From JAAZMA01 sp964564325 (lineage in GTDB: Bacteria; Bacillota; Clostridia; Tissierellales; Tepidimicrobiaceae), in NCBI GenBank assembly GCA_964564325.1, contig CAZMBD010000001.1, forward strand, positions 62,001 to 126,000: 64,000 nt of DNA, read 5' to 3'. A program made the position numbers and the translations under genes. The notes beneath the pieces are model-generated. The model was not told the DNA's origin. It did not search any database and worked only from the letters and a program-made list of their open reading frames with translations. Positions within the stretch are counted from its first letter, which is position 1; every line of letters starts with the position of its first letter. This document shows positions 1 through 7,754 of this stretch, piece after piece.

Positions 1-175
1 TTATAGGTTCAGGTTTCCGATATGGATATATATAGCACAATTCTCCTATAGTAGCAATAGGACCATCAGATTCAATAGTTAAACCTGTGACTTTTGTAAT
101 CTTTCCAGTATATTTAACAAATCTTTTTTCTTCTACTGCATTTATATATTTTTTAATATTCAATTTTTCTTCCAT
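1..175 (-). CDS. fliI: Flagellum-specific ATP synthase FliI, N-terminal 58 residues (cut by window edge)
   Basis: FliI is the hexameric ATPase of the flagellar type III export apparatus and works in the cytoplasm with FliH. Only the N-terminal beta-barrel region is inside the window. The stretch GLTIESDGPIATIGELCYIY is characteristic of FliI, where this part is followed by the barrel and then the Walker A domain. The ATG at 173-175 lies 5 bases after the fliH stop, the usual fliH-fliI coupling. The catalytic domain lies beyond the edge. The call rests on the motif and on position after fliH. Confidence 0.88.
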   Translation of the reverse strand, partial: MEEKLNIKKYINAVEEKRFVKYTGKITKVTGLTIESDGPIATIGELCYIYPYRKPEPI

Positions 176-180
176 TTCTA

Positions 181-960
181 TCACTCATTATTTAAAATAT
201 TATTCAATAAATCTTTAACCTCATCTAATTGATTATTAATACCTACATCTACACTTCCCATAGAGGTTTCTATCATACAATCTCCCTTTCTCATATCAGA
301 ATTGACTCTTATATCTAATTCATCAATTAAGCTTGCCTTAGCCAATATTAAATTCTTAGAATTTTCAACTATTTCATAATCATCTTGAGAAACTATTATT
401 GTTAATTTCTCCGAAATTTCTAAATTGTCTATTCCATTTAAGACCAATGAAATAATTAACTTTTCATCTTCATCTACTTTTTGATAAAGCACCTTTTCAT
501 ATATAGCTATTACTAATTTTATTATTTCCTCTTCTGTTTCTCTTAATAATTGACTTTTTAATTGAATATAATTTTCTTTAATTTCTAAAGCCTCTTTTAT
601 TAATTTTTCAGAAGCCTCTTTTCCTTCTTGATAAGCTATTTTATAGCCTTGTTCATACCCTTCTTTATTTCCATCTTCATAACCTTCATTATATCCCTCA
701 TGTTTTGAATTAATGAATATTTCTTTTGATTTTTCATAGGCATTATTTAATTTTTCTTCTGCTTCATTATAAGCATTTTCTATTATTTTTTCTGCTTCTT
801 CACTTGCATTTGAAATGATTTTTATATACTTTTCTTTTGCTTCAGATAAAATTATTTCTTCAATATCTGAATCCAGTTTAATACTTTCTTTTTCATACAA
901 ATCTTCTTTTGAAATTTCTTTTTCTTCTATCACTCTAGAAGATTTTATAATATTAGACAA
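181..960 (-). CDS. fliH: Flagellar assembly protein FliH
   Basis: FliH is the regulator and stator of the FliI ATPase and tethers it to the export gate. The 259-residue protein has a charged coiled-coil N-terminal half, then a run of glycines spaced four apart (G89, G93, G97, G101, G105, G113), the GxxxG repeat known from FliH, then a C-terminal ATP-synthase-delta-like region. The start codon is TTG (958-960) with GGAG/GAGG just upstream, inside the end of fliG (8-base overlap). It sits between fliG and fliI in the flagellar operon. Confidence 0.9.
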   Translation of the reverse strand: MSNIIKSSRVIEEKEISKEDLYEKESIKLDSDIEEIILSEAKEKYIKIISNASEEAEKIIENAYNEAEEKLNNAYEKSKEIFINSKHEGYNEGYEDGNKEGYEQGYKIAYQEGKEASEKLIKEALEIKENYIQLKSQLLRETEEEIIKLVIAIYEKVLYQKVDEDEKLIISLVLNGIDNLEISEKLTIIVSQDDYEIVENSKNLILAKASLIDELDIRVNSDMRKGDCMIETSMGSVDVGINNQLDEVKDLLNNILNNE

Positions 961-1957
961 TTACCTCATCTCCTCCTCTTGGAGTGATAATTTCCCCTTC
1001 TTCCTCTAATTTTCTAATTACATTTACTATGTTTTGTTGAGCTTCTTCTATATCTCTTATACGAACTGGGCCCATAAATTCTATATCTTCTTTTATCATT
1101 TCTACAAGTCTCTTACTCATATTAGAGAATATAGTCTCTTTAACTTCTTCACTTGCACTTTTAAGTGCCACAGCCCATTGAGAATTATCAATTTCTCTAA
1201 TAATTCTTTGAACACTTCTATTATCTAAAGATACAATATCTTCAAACACAAACATTCTTCTTCTAATTTCTTCACTTAATTCTGCATCTCTAATATCCAA
1301 TTCTTCCATAATAAACTTCTCTGTCCCTCTATCTACTGAATTTAGAATATCCACTACACTTTCTACGCCACCAGTAGTAGTGAAATCTTGAGATAGCATA
1401 GAAGAAAACTTAGACTCTAGTACTTTTTCGATTTCTTTAACTACTTCTGGAGAAGTTCTATCCATTATAGCAATTCGCCTAGTTACCTCCCCTTGCTTTT
1501 CAGGTGGTAAGCTAGCTAAAATTTGTGCTGCCTGACTAGGATTGAGATAAGATAAAATTAATGCTATTGTCTGTGGATGTTCATTTTGTATATAATTTAA
1601 TAATTGATTTGGATCTGCTTTTCGAATAAATTCAAATGGTCTAACATGTAATGAAGAAGTCAATCTACTTATTATATCTACTGCCTTATCTGGACCTAAG
1701 GCCCTTTCTAATACATCTTTAGCATAATTAATACCTCCCTCAGAAATATATTCCTGTGCTAAAGCAAGTTGATAGAAATCTTCAATTACTTGATTTTTTT
1801 CCTCTGAAGACACCATTCTCATATTAGCTATTTGTAGTGTTAATTCTTCTATTTCTTCTTCATTTAAATGTCTAAAAATTTCCGCCGAATTTTCTGGTCC
1901 TAAGCTAATTAGGAGTATTGCAGCCTTTTCTTTACCACTAAACTCTTTACTAGCCAT
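953..1957 (-). CDS. fliG: Flagellar motor switch protein FliG
   Basis: FliG is the rotor protein that takes torque from MotA and sits on the MS ring built by FliF. The 334-residue length is normal. The middle-domain signature EHPQTIALILSYL is clear, and the C-terminal charged torque helix region is present (VSLDNRSVQRIIREIDNSQW). It starts at ATG 1957 with a GGAGT Shine-Dalgarno, 11 bases after fliF, and overlaps the start of fliH by 8 bases, so translation is probably coupled. Confidence 0.96.
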   Translation of the reverse strand: MASKEFSGKEKAAILLISLGPENSAEIFRHLNEEEIEELTLQIANMRMVSSEEKNQVIEDFYQLALAQEYISEGGINYAKDVLERALGPDKAVDIISRLTSSLHVRPFEFIRKADPNQLLNYIQNEHPQTIALILSYLNPSQAAQILASLPPEKQGEVTRRIAIMDRTSPEVVKEIEKVLESKFSSMLSQDFTTTGGVESVVDILNSVDRGTEKFIMEELDIRDAELSEEIRRRMFVFEDIVSLDNRSVQRIIREIDNSQWAVALKSASEEVKETIFSNMSKRLVEMIKEDIEFMGPVRIRDIEEAQQNIVNVIRKLEEEGEIITPRGGDEVIV

Positions 1958-1968
1958 AAAATCAACTC

Positions 1969-3474
1969 CTATTCATTTAACCAAGTTCTCAATAATTGAG
2001 CTACTTGTTCTGGATTTTTATCTACAAATTTTTCTATTTGTGCCTTCATTTTTGATTCTTCTGTTTCAAATTCCAAATCCTCAATTTCTGTTTCAATCAT
2101 AGTTATATCATCTAATTCTTCTAATCTCTCTAACTCTTCTAATCTTTCTTTCTCTCTCTTTCTATGAATTAAATATCCTCCAAGGCCTAAAATAAATACT
2201 GCTACTAATAGAGCTATCCAAATAGTATTTCTCTTTTCTATTTCTGCAACTTCCCCTGGTTTATCAAAGTTTTGAGCTTTAACTTCAACTTTCTTAGTAT
2301 CTAGTCCGGTTGCAGCATATATTAAATCTGCAATTTTTTCTTCCTCTTCCTGACTTAAATCTTCTCTATTTATTAATACAGCTACAGTTATATCTTCTAT
2401 TTGACCAGGTGCTTTCTTAATTTCTTTATTAATTTCGTTCAATTCATTATTGATAATCCTTTTTATCATATCATATCTTTCACTATCATCTTCTGGCATA
2501 ACATAATCTGGAGAATTAGTATCCGTCCCTGGTTCTCCTCCAGTGACACCACCTGCCATATGCTCCTCTATTTCTTCCATACTTCTAATAAGACCTTCTT
2601 CACTACCTTCAACCGGAGGTGAGAATTCCACTACAGTACTTTTTTCACTATCAAAATTTATTTTTACACTAGATATGACAGCTACATTTCCAGGACCAAA
2701 AACATTTTCTAAAAATTCTTTTATATTTTGATTTATTCTAGTTTCTAAATTGTTCTTTATATTAAATTGATCAGTCATTAAAATTTCTGTATCTTCTGTT
2801 TCTCCATCTAGTACTTTACCTTCACTGTCTATTACCTTTACATTTTCAGGATCCATATTAAAAGAGCCAGCTACAAGATTTTTAATAGCTTCTACAGTTT
2901 GACCTTTTAAGGGCCTGTTATCGGATTTTGTTATAGATACTGAAGCTGTAGTTTCTTTTTTGTTTTCTTCTAATACAAATCCACTACCTTCAACTTCATA
3001 TATGTATACTTCAGCTTTTTCAATACCATCAATTTCTGAAATTGTTTCTGCTAAATCATTTTCTTTAGCATATTTAAATCTTTCTTTTTTATCATAATCT
3101 GTCATAGTCCAAGAGCTATCATTAAATGCATCTGTAACACTGTATCCACCTTTAGGCAATCCATAGGATGCTAATTCGATTTTAACTTTGTTTTTAATTT
3201 CAGCTGGAACTAAAATAGTCGTAGCATCATCTTTGCTTGGTGTTTTCCACTTAATATTTAATTCATCTAGTTTTTTAGTAATTTGTGCCATATCTTTCAA
3301 TGATAAATCTTCATAAAGGATCTCATATTTAGGTCTTGTGAATATAATCGAAAGTATTATTATAGATACTATTGTAATAATAGAGATGAGAATTATTTTC
3401 TTTTTTTTATCTTCTTCCATCCCTTGCCACCATTCATTTAGTTGGTTTTTTGTTTGCTGTATTGTTTCTCCCAC
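1969..3474 (-). CDS. fliF: Flagellar MS-ring protein FliF
   Basis: FliF forms the membrane MS ring, the base of the flagellar rotor. The 501-residue protein has a transmembrane segment near residues 26-46, a YscJ-like ring-building periplasmic region (RPKYEILYEDLSLKDMAQI onward), a second transmembrane segment near 426-446, and an acidic cytoplasmic tail that in the family binds FliG. The start is GTG at 3472-3474 with GGGGTG five bases upstream. The gene precedes fliG and follows fliE. Confidence 0.95.
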   Translation of the reverse strand: MGETIQQTKNQLNEWWQGMEEDKKKKIILISIITIVSIIILSIIFTRPKYEILYEDLSLKDMAQITKKLDELNIKWKTPSKDDATTILVPAEIKNKVKIELASYGLPKGGYSVTDAFNDSSWTMTDYDKKERFKYAKENDLAETISEIDGIEKAEVYIYEVEGSGFVLEENKKETTASVSITKSDNRPLKGQTVEAIKNLVAGSFNMDPENVKVIDSEGKVLDGETEDTEILMTDQFNIKNNLETRINQNIKEFLENVFGPGNVAVISSVKINFDSEKSTVVEFSPPVEGSEEGLIRSMEEIEEHMAGGVTGGEPGTDTNSPDYVMPEDDSERYDMIKRIINNELNEINKEIKKAPGQIEDITVAVLINREDLSQEEEEKIADLIYAATGLDTKKVEVKAQNFDKPGEVAEIEKRNTIWIALLVAVFILGLGGYLIHRKREKERLEELERLEELDDITMIETEIEDLEFETEESKMKAQIEKFVDKNPEQVAQLLRTWLNE

Positions 3475-3505
3475 CTTAACACCCCATTTCTTACAGCGTT
3501 ATTTT

Positions 3506-3805
3506 CTAAATCTGCATTCTCATTATTTCTCTGTAGGCTTCTACCATTTTGTTTCTTATGCTTAATGTTAATTGCAAAGAAATATTTGCTTTTTCCTGAG
3601 CAATGGTTACGTCATGTAGATTATCTATTTCGCCTGTAATAAGTAAATTTTTGTACTCTTCACTTTCCAATTGTAATTTATTTACATTGTCTAAAGCATT
3701 TTTTAAAACATCACCAAATTTAGTACCATTACTCTTCTTTAGTTCTTGTGCATCATTTTCCCAAGATGATAATATATTATTCATATCAATGGTTTTAATC
3801 TCCAT
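3506..3805 (-). CDS. fliE: Flagellar hook-basal body protein FliE
   Basis: FliE is the small adaptor that joins the MS ring to the rod and is an early export substrate. The 99-residue product has the family length and the conserved C-terminal part (HDVTIAQEKANISLQLTLSI, then RNKMVEAYREIMRMQI). It starts at ATG 3805, 4 bases after flgC, and is followed by fliF after a 31-base gap. The gene order flgB-flgC-fliE-fliF-fliG is the standard one. Confidence 0.95.
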   Translation of the reverse strand: MEIKTIDMNNILSSWENDAQELKKSNGTKFGDVLKNALDNVNKLQLESEEYKNLLITGEIDNLHDVTIAQEKANISLQLTLSIRNKMVEAYREIMRMQI

Positions 3806-3809
3806 TTAA

Positions 3810-4247
3810 TTACCTCCTACCTATTTCCAAAGCCTTCATTAGCATAGATTTTGTACCATTCATAGCAGTAATATTGGCATCATAAGCCCTTTGTGCATCT
3901 ATCATATCTACCATTTCTTTAACCATTTCTACATTTGGTAACATTACATAACCATTTTCATCAGCATCTGGATGACCAGGTTCATAAATTCGTTTAAATT
4001 CAGTCTCATCCTGTACGATTTCAGATATTTTTACACCTTTACCATTAAATTTCTTAGTATGTTTCTCAAAATAATCTGAAAATTTATCCTTGTTTTCTTC
4101 AAAAACCACCATTTGTCTTCTATAAGGTGTTCCAGCACTTGTTCTTGTAGTATTGGCATTAGCCATATTTTTATTAATTATATCAATTCTAGTTTTTTCT
4201 GCAGTAAGAGCAGAAGCACTTATATTAATAGAATCAAAAAGTCCCAT
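3810..4247 (-). CDS. flgC: Flagellar basal-body rod protein FlgC
   Basis: FlgC is a proximal rod subunit exported through the flagellar type III system. The 145-residue protein shows the N-terminal rod motif (ISASALTAEKTRIDIINKNM, then ANANTTRT) and the C-terminal amphipathic segment MVDMIDAQRAYDANITAMNG, which form the paired coiled coil of axial proteins. No signal peptide is expected or seen. It lies 2 bases after flgB and 4 bases before fliE. Confidence 0.96.
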   Translation of the reverse strand: MGLFDSINISASALTAEKTRIDIINKNMANANTTRTSAGTPYRRQMVVFEENKDKFSDYFEKHTKKFNGKGVKISEIVQDETEFKRIYEPGHPDADENGYVMLPNVEMVKEMVDMIDAQRAYDANITAMNGTKSMLMKALEIGRR

Positions 4248-4249
4248 AT

Positions 4250-4657
4250 CTATTTCCCTCCTTCAATAATGACATTTTTAATTTTATCAAATTCCCTAAT
4301 AGTTTGATCTATTAAAGCATTGTACATTATAGTATTTTTAGCTAATTCTGCCGATTCAGTATCTATATTTACATTATTATTATCAAATCTATAGGAAAAA
4401 CTTTTATCTATTTCTATTTTAGGTTCTAAATCATCAATTTTTGTAGATACTGGCATATGTTTACTATGGGTTTTTACTAATTTACTCTCTTCTTTATTCA
4501 TTGCCTCCTTTAACTTGTCCTGAAAATTTACATCAAGTCTTTTATAATTTGGAGTATTTGCATTAGATATATTATGTTTTATAGCTTTGTCTTTTAACCA
4601 AGCACCATCTAATGCTTTATTAAGAATATTTATATTTCTATCAATCTGCTTTAGCAT
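4250..4657 (-). CDS. flgB: Flagellar basal-body rod protein FlgB
   Basis: FlgB is the first rod subunit above FliE. The 135-residue protein carries the axial motif HNISNANTPNYKRLDVNFQD near residue 28 and a matching C-terminal helix. It is the first gene of the flagellar operon in this window. The ATG at 4657 is preceded by GAGGTGATAAT. A 260-base intergenic region separates it from codY, as in Bacillus, where codY also precedes flgB. Confidence 0.95.
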   Translation of the reverse strand: MLKQIDRNINILNKALDGAWLKDKAIKHNISNANTPNYKRLDVNFQDKLKEAMNKEESKLVKTHSKHMPVSTKIDDLEPKIEIDKSFSYRFDNNNVNIDTESAELAKNTIMYNALIDQTIREFDKIKNVIIEGGK

Positions 4658-4677
4658 ATTATCACCTCATATTTACA

Positions 4678-4706
4678 ATAATAATACATTATTATACATT
4701 ATTCAA
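4678..4706 (-). promoter_or_regulatory. Putative sigma-A-like promoter of the flgB operon
   Basis: On the minus strand, TTGAAT (4701-4706) and TATTAT (4678-4683) are 17 bases apart, about 20 bases before flgB. The 260-base codY-flgB gap (4658-4917) holds this candidate and the codY terminator; no convincing sigma-D-type element was seen. The region is nearly all A and T, so chance matches are likely. Confidence 0.35.
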
Positions 4707-4872
4707 GGGTGTATAGTGAATAATAGTCTAATAAATTTATTATATGCTATAAATAATACAATATAGTATTTTAAAATAGATTTTTATACTTTTCTTTATA
4801 AAATATTACAAAATACTTACTCCTTTCTATATTAATACTTTATTAGATTATATTCAATAAGCCTTTTGTCTT

Positions 4873-4906
4873 AAAAAAAAAGAAAGGGTGGTAATCCACC
4901 ATTTCT
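4873..4906 (-). terminator. Rho-independent terminator of codY
   Basis: The minus-strand transcript forms a stem of GGTGG with CCACC around an ATTA loop (4887-4900), extended by an AGAAA/TTTCT helix across one mismatch, and followed by a run of nine T. It lies 12 bases past the codY stop and separates codY from the flagellar operon. Confidence 0.88.
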
Positions 4907-4917
4907 CATTTTACATA

Positions 4918-5700
4918 TTATTCTTTAGATAATTTTAATTCATCTAAAAGTTTATCATTAAGTATTTTTATATGAGTACCTTTCATTCCTAGCGATCTAG
5001 ATTCTATAACACCAGCAGATTCTAATTTACGAAGTGCATTAACTATTACAGATCTAGTAATACCCACTCTATCAGCAATCTTAGATGCTACTAGTAGTCC
5101 TTCATCTCCATCTAATTCATCAAAAATATGTTCCATAGCCTCTAATTCTGAATAGGACAAGGTTCCAATTGCCATTTGAACTACAGCCTTTTTCCTCGCC
5201 TCTTCTTCATATTCCTCATGTTTAGATCTCAATATTTCCATTCCTACTATAGTGGCACTGTACTCGGCTAAGACTAAGTCATCTTCTGTAAATCTCTTGC
5301 CAAACCTAGCCAATACTAAAGTCCCTAATCTTTCGCCTCCACTATTAATAGGAATTATAATAGTAATTTTATCTGGATATTCACACTCTGATATCTGATC
5401 AAATACACATTCAGTAATTTCTTCTACATTTTCCTTAGTTTCAGTAACCATAAGTAATTGCTCATTGTATTTTTTAGGGAATCTCTTTTCCCTAACTACT
5501 TCCTCTTGAATAATATCACAATCAAATCCAGTCGATAGCTCATAGCCTAAAACCCTACCTTTTTTACTTGCAATATAAACATTAGCATCTAATATTTCAC
5601 TTAATATCACACTTAATTCTTGAAAAGAAACGGGTTTGGATCCTGTCCTTTGTAATGCTTTATTCAATCTTCTAGTTTTTTGTAATAAACTTTCTATCAT
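4918..5700 (-). CDS. codY: Global transcriptional regulator CodY
   Basis: CodY represses nutrient-limitation genes when bound to branched-chain amino acids and GTP. The 260 residues match the family length. An N-terminal GAF effector domain (residues about 1-155) is followed by a linker and a C-terminal winged helix-turn-helix containing ASKIADRVGITRSVIVNALR and KLESAGVIESRSLGMKGTHI. The ATG at 5700 has GAGGAG upstream. It is the last gene of hslV-hslU-codY, 15 bases after hslU. A CodY-like box lies ahead of hslV (see 7687-7701), so autoregulation is possible. Confidence 0.97.
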   Translation of the reverse strand: MIESLLQKTRRLNKALQRTGSKPVSFQELSVILSEILDANVYIASKKGRVLGYELSTGFDCDIIQEEVVREKRFPKKYNEQLLMVTETKENVEEITECVFDQISECEYPDKITIIIPINSGGERLGTLVLARFGKRFTEDDLVLAEYSATIVGMEILRSKHEEYEEEARKKAVVQMAIGTLSYSELEAMEHIFDELDGDEGLLVASKIADRVGITRSVIVNALRKLESAGVIESRSLGMKGTHIKILNDKLLDELKLSKE

Positions 5701-5715
5701 TTATATCCTCCTCTT

Positions 5716-7101
5716 TTATAATATATATTTTGATATGTCTTTTTGGTATATGTGTTTCATTAGTTTATGATTTACATATTCTTCATCTATTAGAATTTCT
5801 CTGTCTTTCAAATCTGAAGCTTCATAGGAAATATCTTCTAGTAATTTTTCTAGTACAGTTTGCAATCTTCTGGCACCAATATTCTCTGATTGTTCATTTG
5901 CCATATATGCCACTTTTGCAATAGCTCTAATGGCATCTTCTGTAAAATCTAATTTAATACCTTCTGTATTTAATAGCCATTGATATTGTTTTATTATTGC
6001 ATTCTTGGGTTTAGTCAAAATTTCCACAAAATTATCTTCGGTTAAGTTTTCTAGTTCTACTCTTATAGGAAATCTTCCCTGTATCTCTGGTATTAAATCT
6101 CCTACTTTTGAAACATGAAAAGCTCCTGCAGCAATAAATAGTATATGATCTGTTTTTACTGGTCCATATTTTGTCATTACTGTAGTTCCCTCAATTATAG
6201 GAAGTATATCTCTTTGAACGCCCTCTCGAGAAACATCAGGGCCAGAACCATAATCATTACCTGCTATTTTATCAAATTCGTCTATGAAGATAATCCCATT
6301 TTGCTCAGCATTATTTATACTTAATTCTATTACTTCATCCATATCTATAAGTTTTTGAGCCTCTTGATTCCCTATTATTTTTCTAGCTTCTTTTATGCTT
6401 ACTTTTCTCTTTTTAGTCTTCTTGGGTAATATATCTCCAAATAATTCTTCCATATCAATATTATATTCTTCTATACCAAAGCCACTAAATAATTCTATAG
6501 TTGAATTAAATGTTTCTTCAACTTCAATTTCTATTATTTTGTCCTCTAATTCTCCTTTTAATAATCGTTTTTTTAATTCTTTTCGTTTATTTAGTATTTC
6601 TTCGTTTTTATCTAAAAATGTATCATTTTCCTCGTTATCATCTATAAATAACATTTCTAAAGGATTTTTAGCTTTTTTTCTAGAAGACATAGGTAGTAAT
6701 ATATCAATTATTTTATCTTCAGCAATTTTCTTACCTTTATCATATACTTCTTCAATTTTTTTATCTTTTGTCATTCTTATAGATTCTTCTATTAAATCTC
6801 TCACCATAGAGTCCACATCTCGACCTACATAGCCTACTTCAGTAAATTTTGTAGCTTCTACTTTTACAAATGGCGCTTCTACTAATTTTGATAATCTTCT
6901 AGCTATTTCTGTTTTACCTACTCCTGTAGGCCCTATCATCAAAATATTTTTAGGCTTTATTTCTTCCTTAAATTCATCCGACAGTAAATTCCTTCTATAT
7001 CTATTCCTTAATGCTATTGCAACAGACTTTTTAGCCGCATTTTGTCCAATGATATATTTATCTAATTCTTCTACTATTTCTTTTGGCGTATATTGTTCCA
7101 A
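5716..7101 (-). CDS. hslU: ATP-dependent protease ATPase subunit HslU (ClpY)
   Basis: HslU is the AAA+ unfoldase that feeds substrates to the HslV peptidase. The 461-residue protein has Walker A GPTGVGKT at 57-64, Walker B IIFIDEFDK, a lysine- and glutamate-rich intermediate domain between about residues 110 and 240, and a C-terminal sensor-2 region (NIGARRLQTVLEKLLEDISY). The C-terminus ends in YIL, fitting the HslV-docking tail. The start is TTG at 7099-7101 with AAGGAG nine bases upstream. It sits 13 bases after hslV. Confidence 0.97.
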   Translation of the reverse strand: MEQYTPKEIVEELDKYIIGQNAAKKSVAIALRNRYRRNLLSDEFKEEIKPKNILMIGPTGVGKTEIARRLSKLVEAPFVKVEATKFTEVGYVGRDVDSMVRDLIEESIRMTKDKKIEEVYDKGKKIAEDKIIDILLPMSSRKKAKNPLEMLFIDDNEENDTFLDKNEEILNKRKELKKRLLKGELEDKIIEIEVEETFNSTIELFSGFGIEEYNIDMEELFGDILPKKTKKRKVSIKEARKIIGNQEAQKLIDMDEVIELSINNAEQNGIIFIDEFDKIAGNDYGSGPDVSREGVQRDILPIIEGTTVMTKYGPVKTDHILFIAAGAFHVSKVGDLIPEIQGRFPIRVELENLTEDNFVEILTKPKNAIIKQYQWLLNTEGIKLDFTEDAIRAIAKVAYMANEQSENIGARRLQTVLEKLLEDISYEASDLKDREILIDEEYVNHKLMKHIYQKDISKYIL

Positions 7102-7114
7102 ACTATCACACTCC

Positions 7115-7645
7115 TTAAATAAGCTCTACAGTAATATTGTCATTTGTATAAACACATATAGATGATGCAATTAAAATAGATTCTTTTGCTATATCTTCAG
7201 CTGTTAAATCTGAGTACTTAAGTAGAGCCTTACCAGAAGCTAATGCAAAATTTCCACCAGAACCAATGGCCATAATGCCATCTTCTGATTCTATTACTTC
7301 TCCGTTTCCCGAAATTAAAAGTAAATTTTCCTTATCTGCAGCAATTAACATTGCCTCTAATTTTCGTAAAACCTTATCTCTTCTCCATTCCTTAGCTAAT
7401 TCTACAGCAGCTCTTTTTAAATTACCACTATATTGTTCCAATTTTTCTTCTAGTATTTCTGCTAAGGTTAAAGCATCAGCTACTGAACCTGCAAAACCAA
7501 TTATAACATTATTATTATAGATTTTTCTAACTTTTTTTGCAGTGTTTTTCATTATAGTTGAATTTCCAAAGGTTATTTGCCCATCTCCTGCTATAGCAAC
7601 TGTATTATCTTTCTTAATAGCCACAATCGTAGTTCCACTGATCAA
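7115..7645 (-). CDS. hslV: ATP-dependent protease peptidase subunit HslV (ClpQ)
   Basis: HslV is the N-terminal-nucleophile threonine peptidase of the HslUV complex. The 176-residue protein begins M-I-S-G-T-T-I-V-A-I, so processing after Gly4 would expose catalytic Thr5. The conserved GDGQITFGN and the GSGG segment are present. The start must be TTG (7643-7645): an in-frame TAA lies at 7649-7651, no ATG or GTG is available, and GAGGTG sits 7 bases upstream. xerC and trmFO, which precede hslV in Bacillus, are absent here. Confidence 0.96.
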   Translation of the reverse strand: MISGTTIVAIKKDNTVAIAGDGQITFGNSTIMKNTAKKVRKIYNNNVIIGFAGSVADALTLAEILEEKLEQYSGNLKRAAVELAKEWRRDKVLRKLEAMLIAADKENLLLISGNGEVIESEDGIMAIGSGGNFALASGKALLKYSDLTAEDIAKESILIASSICVYTNDNITVELI

Positions 7646-7686
7646 ATATTAACACCTCACTATCCTAGAAACCTGGTTATTTTCTG

Positions 7687-7701
7687 TCTTTTCAGAATAT
7701 T
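7687..7701. promoter_or_regulatory. Candidate CodY box in the hslV-hslU-codY leader
   Basis: The 15-base element TCTTTTCAGAATATT matches the CodY consensus AATTTTCWGAAAATT at 12 of 15 positions. It lies in the 109-base topA-hslV gap, just downstream of a minus-strand TATAAT (7713-7718), a place where a bound repressor would block transcription into the operon ending in codY. A TTGTCA at 7733-7738 is only 14 bases from that -10, so the promoter assignment is weak. Chance matches are common in such AT-rich DNA. Confidence 0.4.
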
Positions 7702-7754
7702 GCGTAACCTATATTATAGATTACTATAATTTTGACAAAATGTACAGTAATATT

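Noticed and set aside
6395..6832. Plus-strand open frame of 145 codons opposite hslU
   Set aside because: It lies wholly antisense to conserved HslU sequence, has no ribosome site of note, and its composition (Ser, Ile, Leu, Phe rich) is that expected from an antisense frame of a Lys/Glu-rich gene.
7713..7738. TTGTCA/TATAAT pair as a standard hslV promoter
   Set aside because: The hexamers are only 14 bases apart, too close for a normal sigma-A promoter, so it was not listed as a separate promoter.
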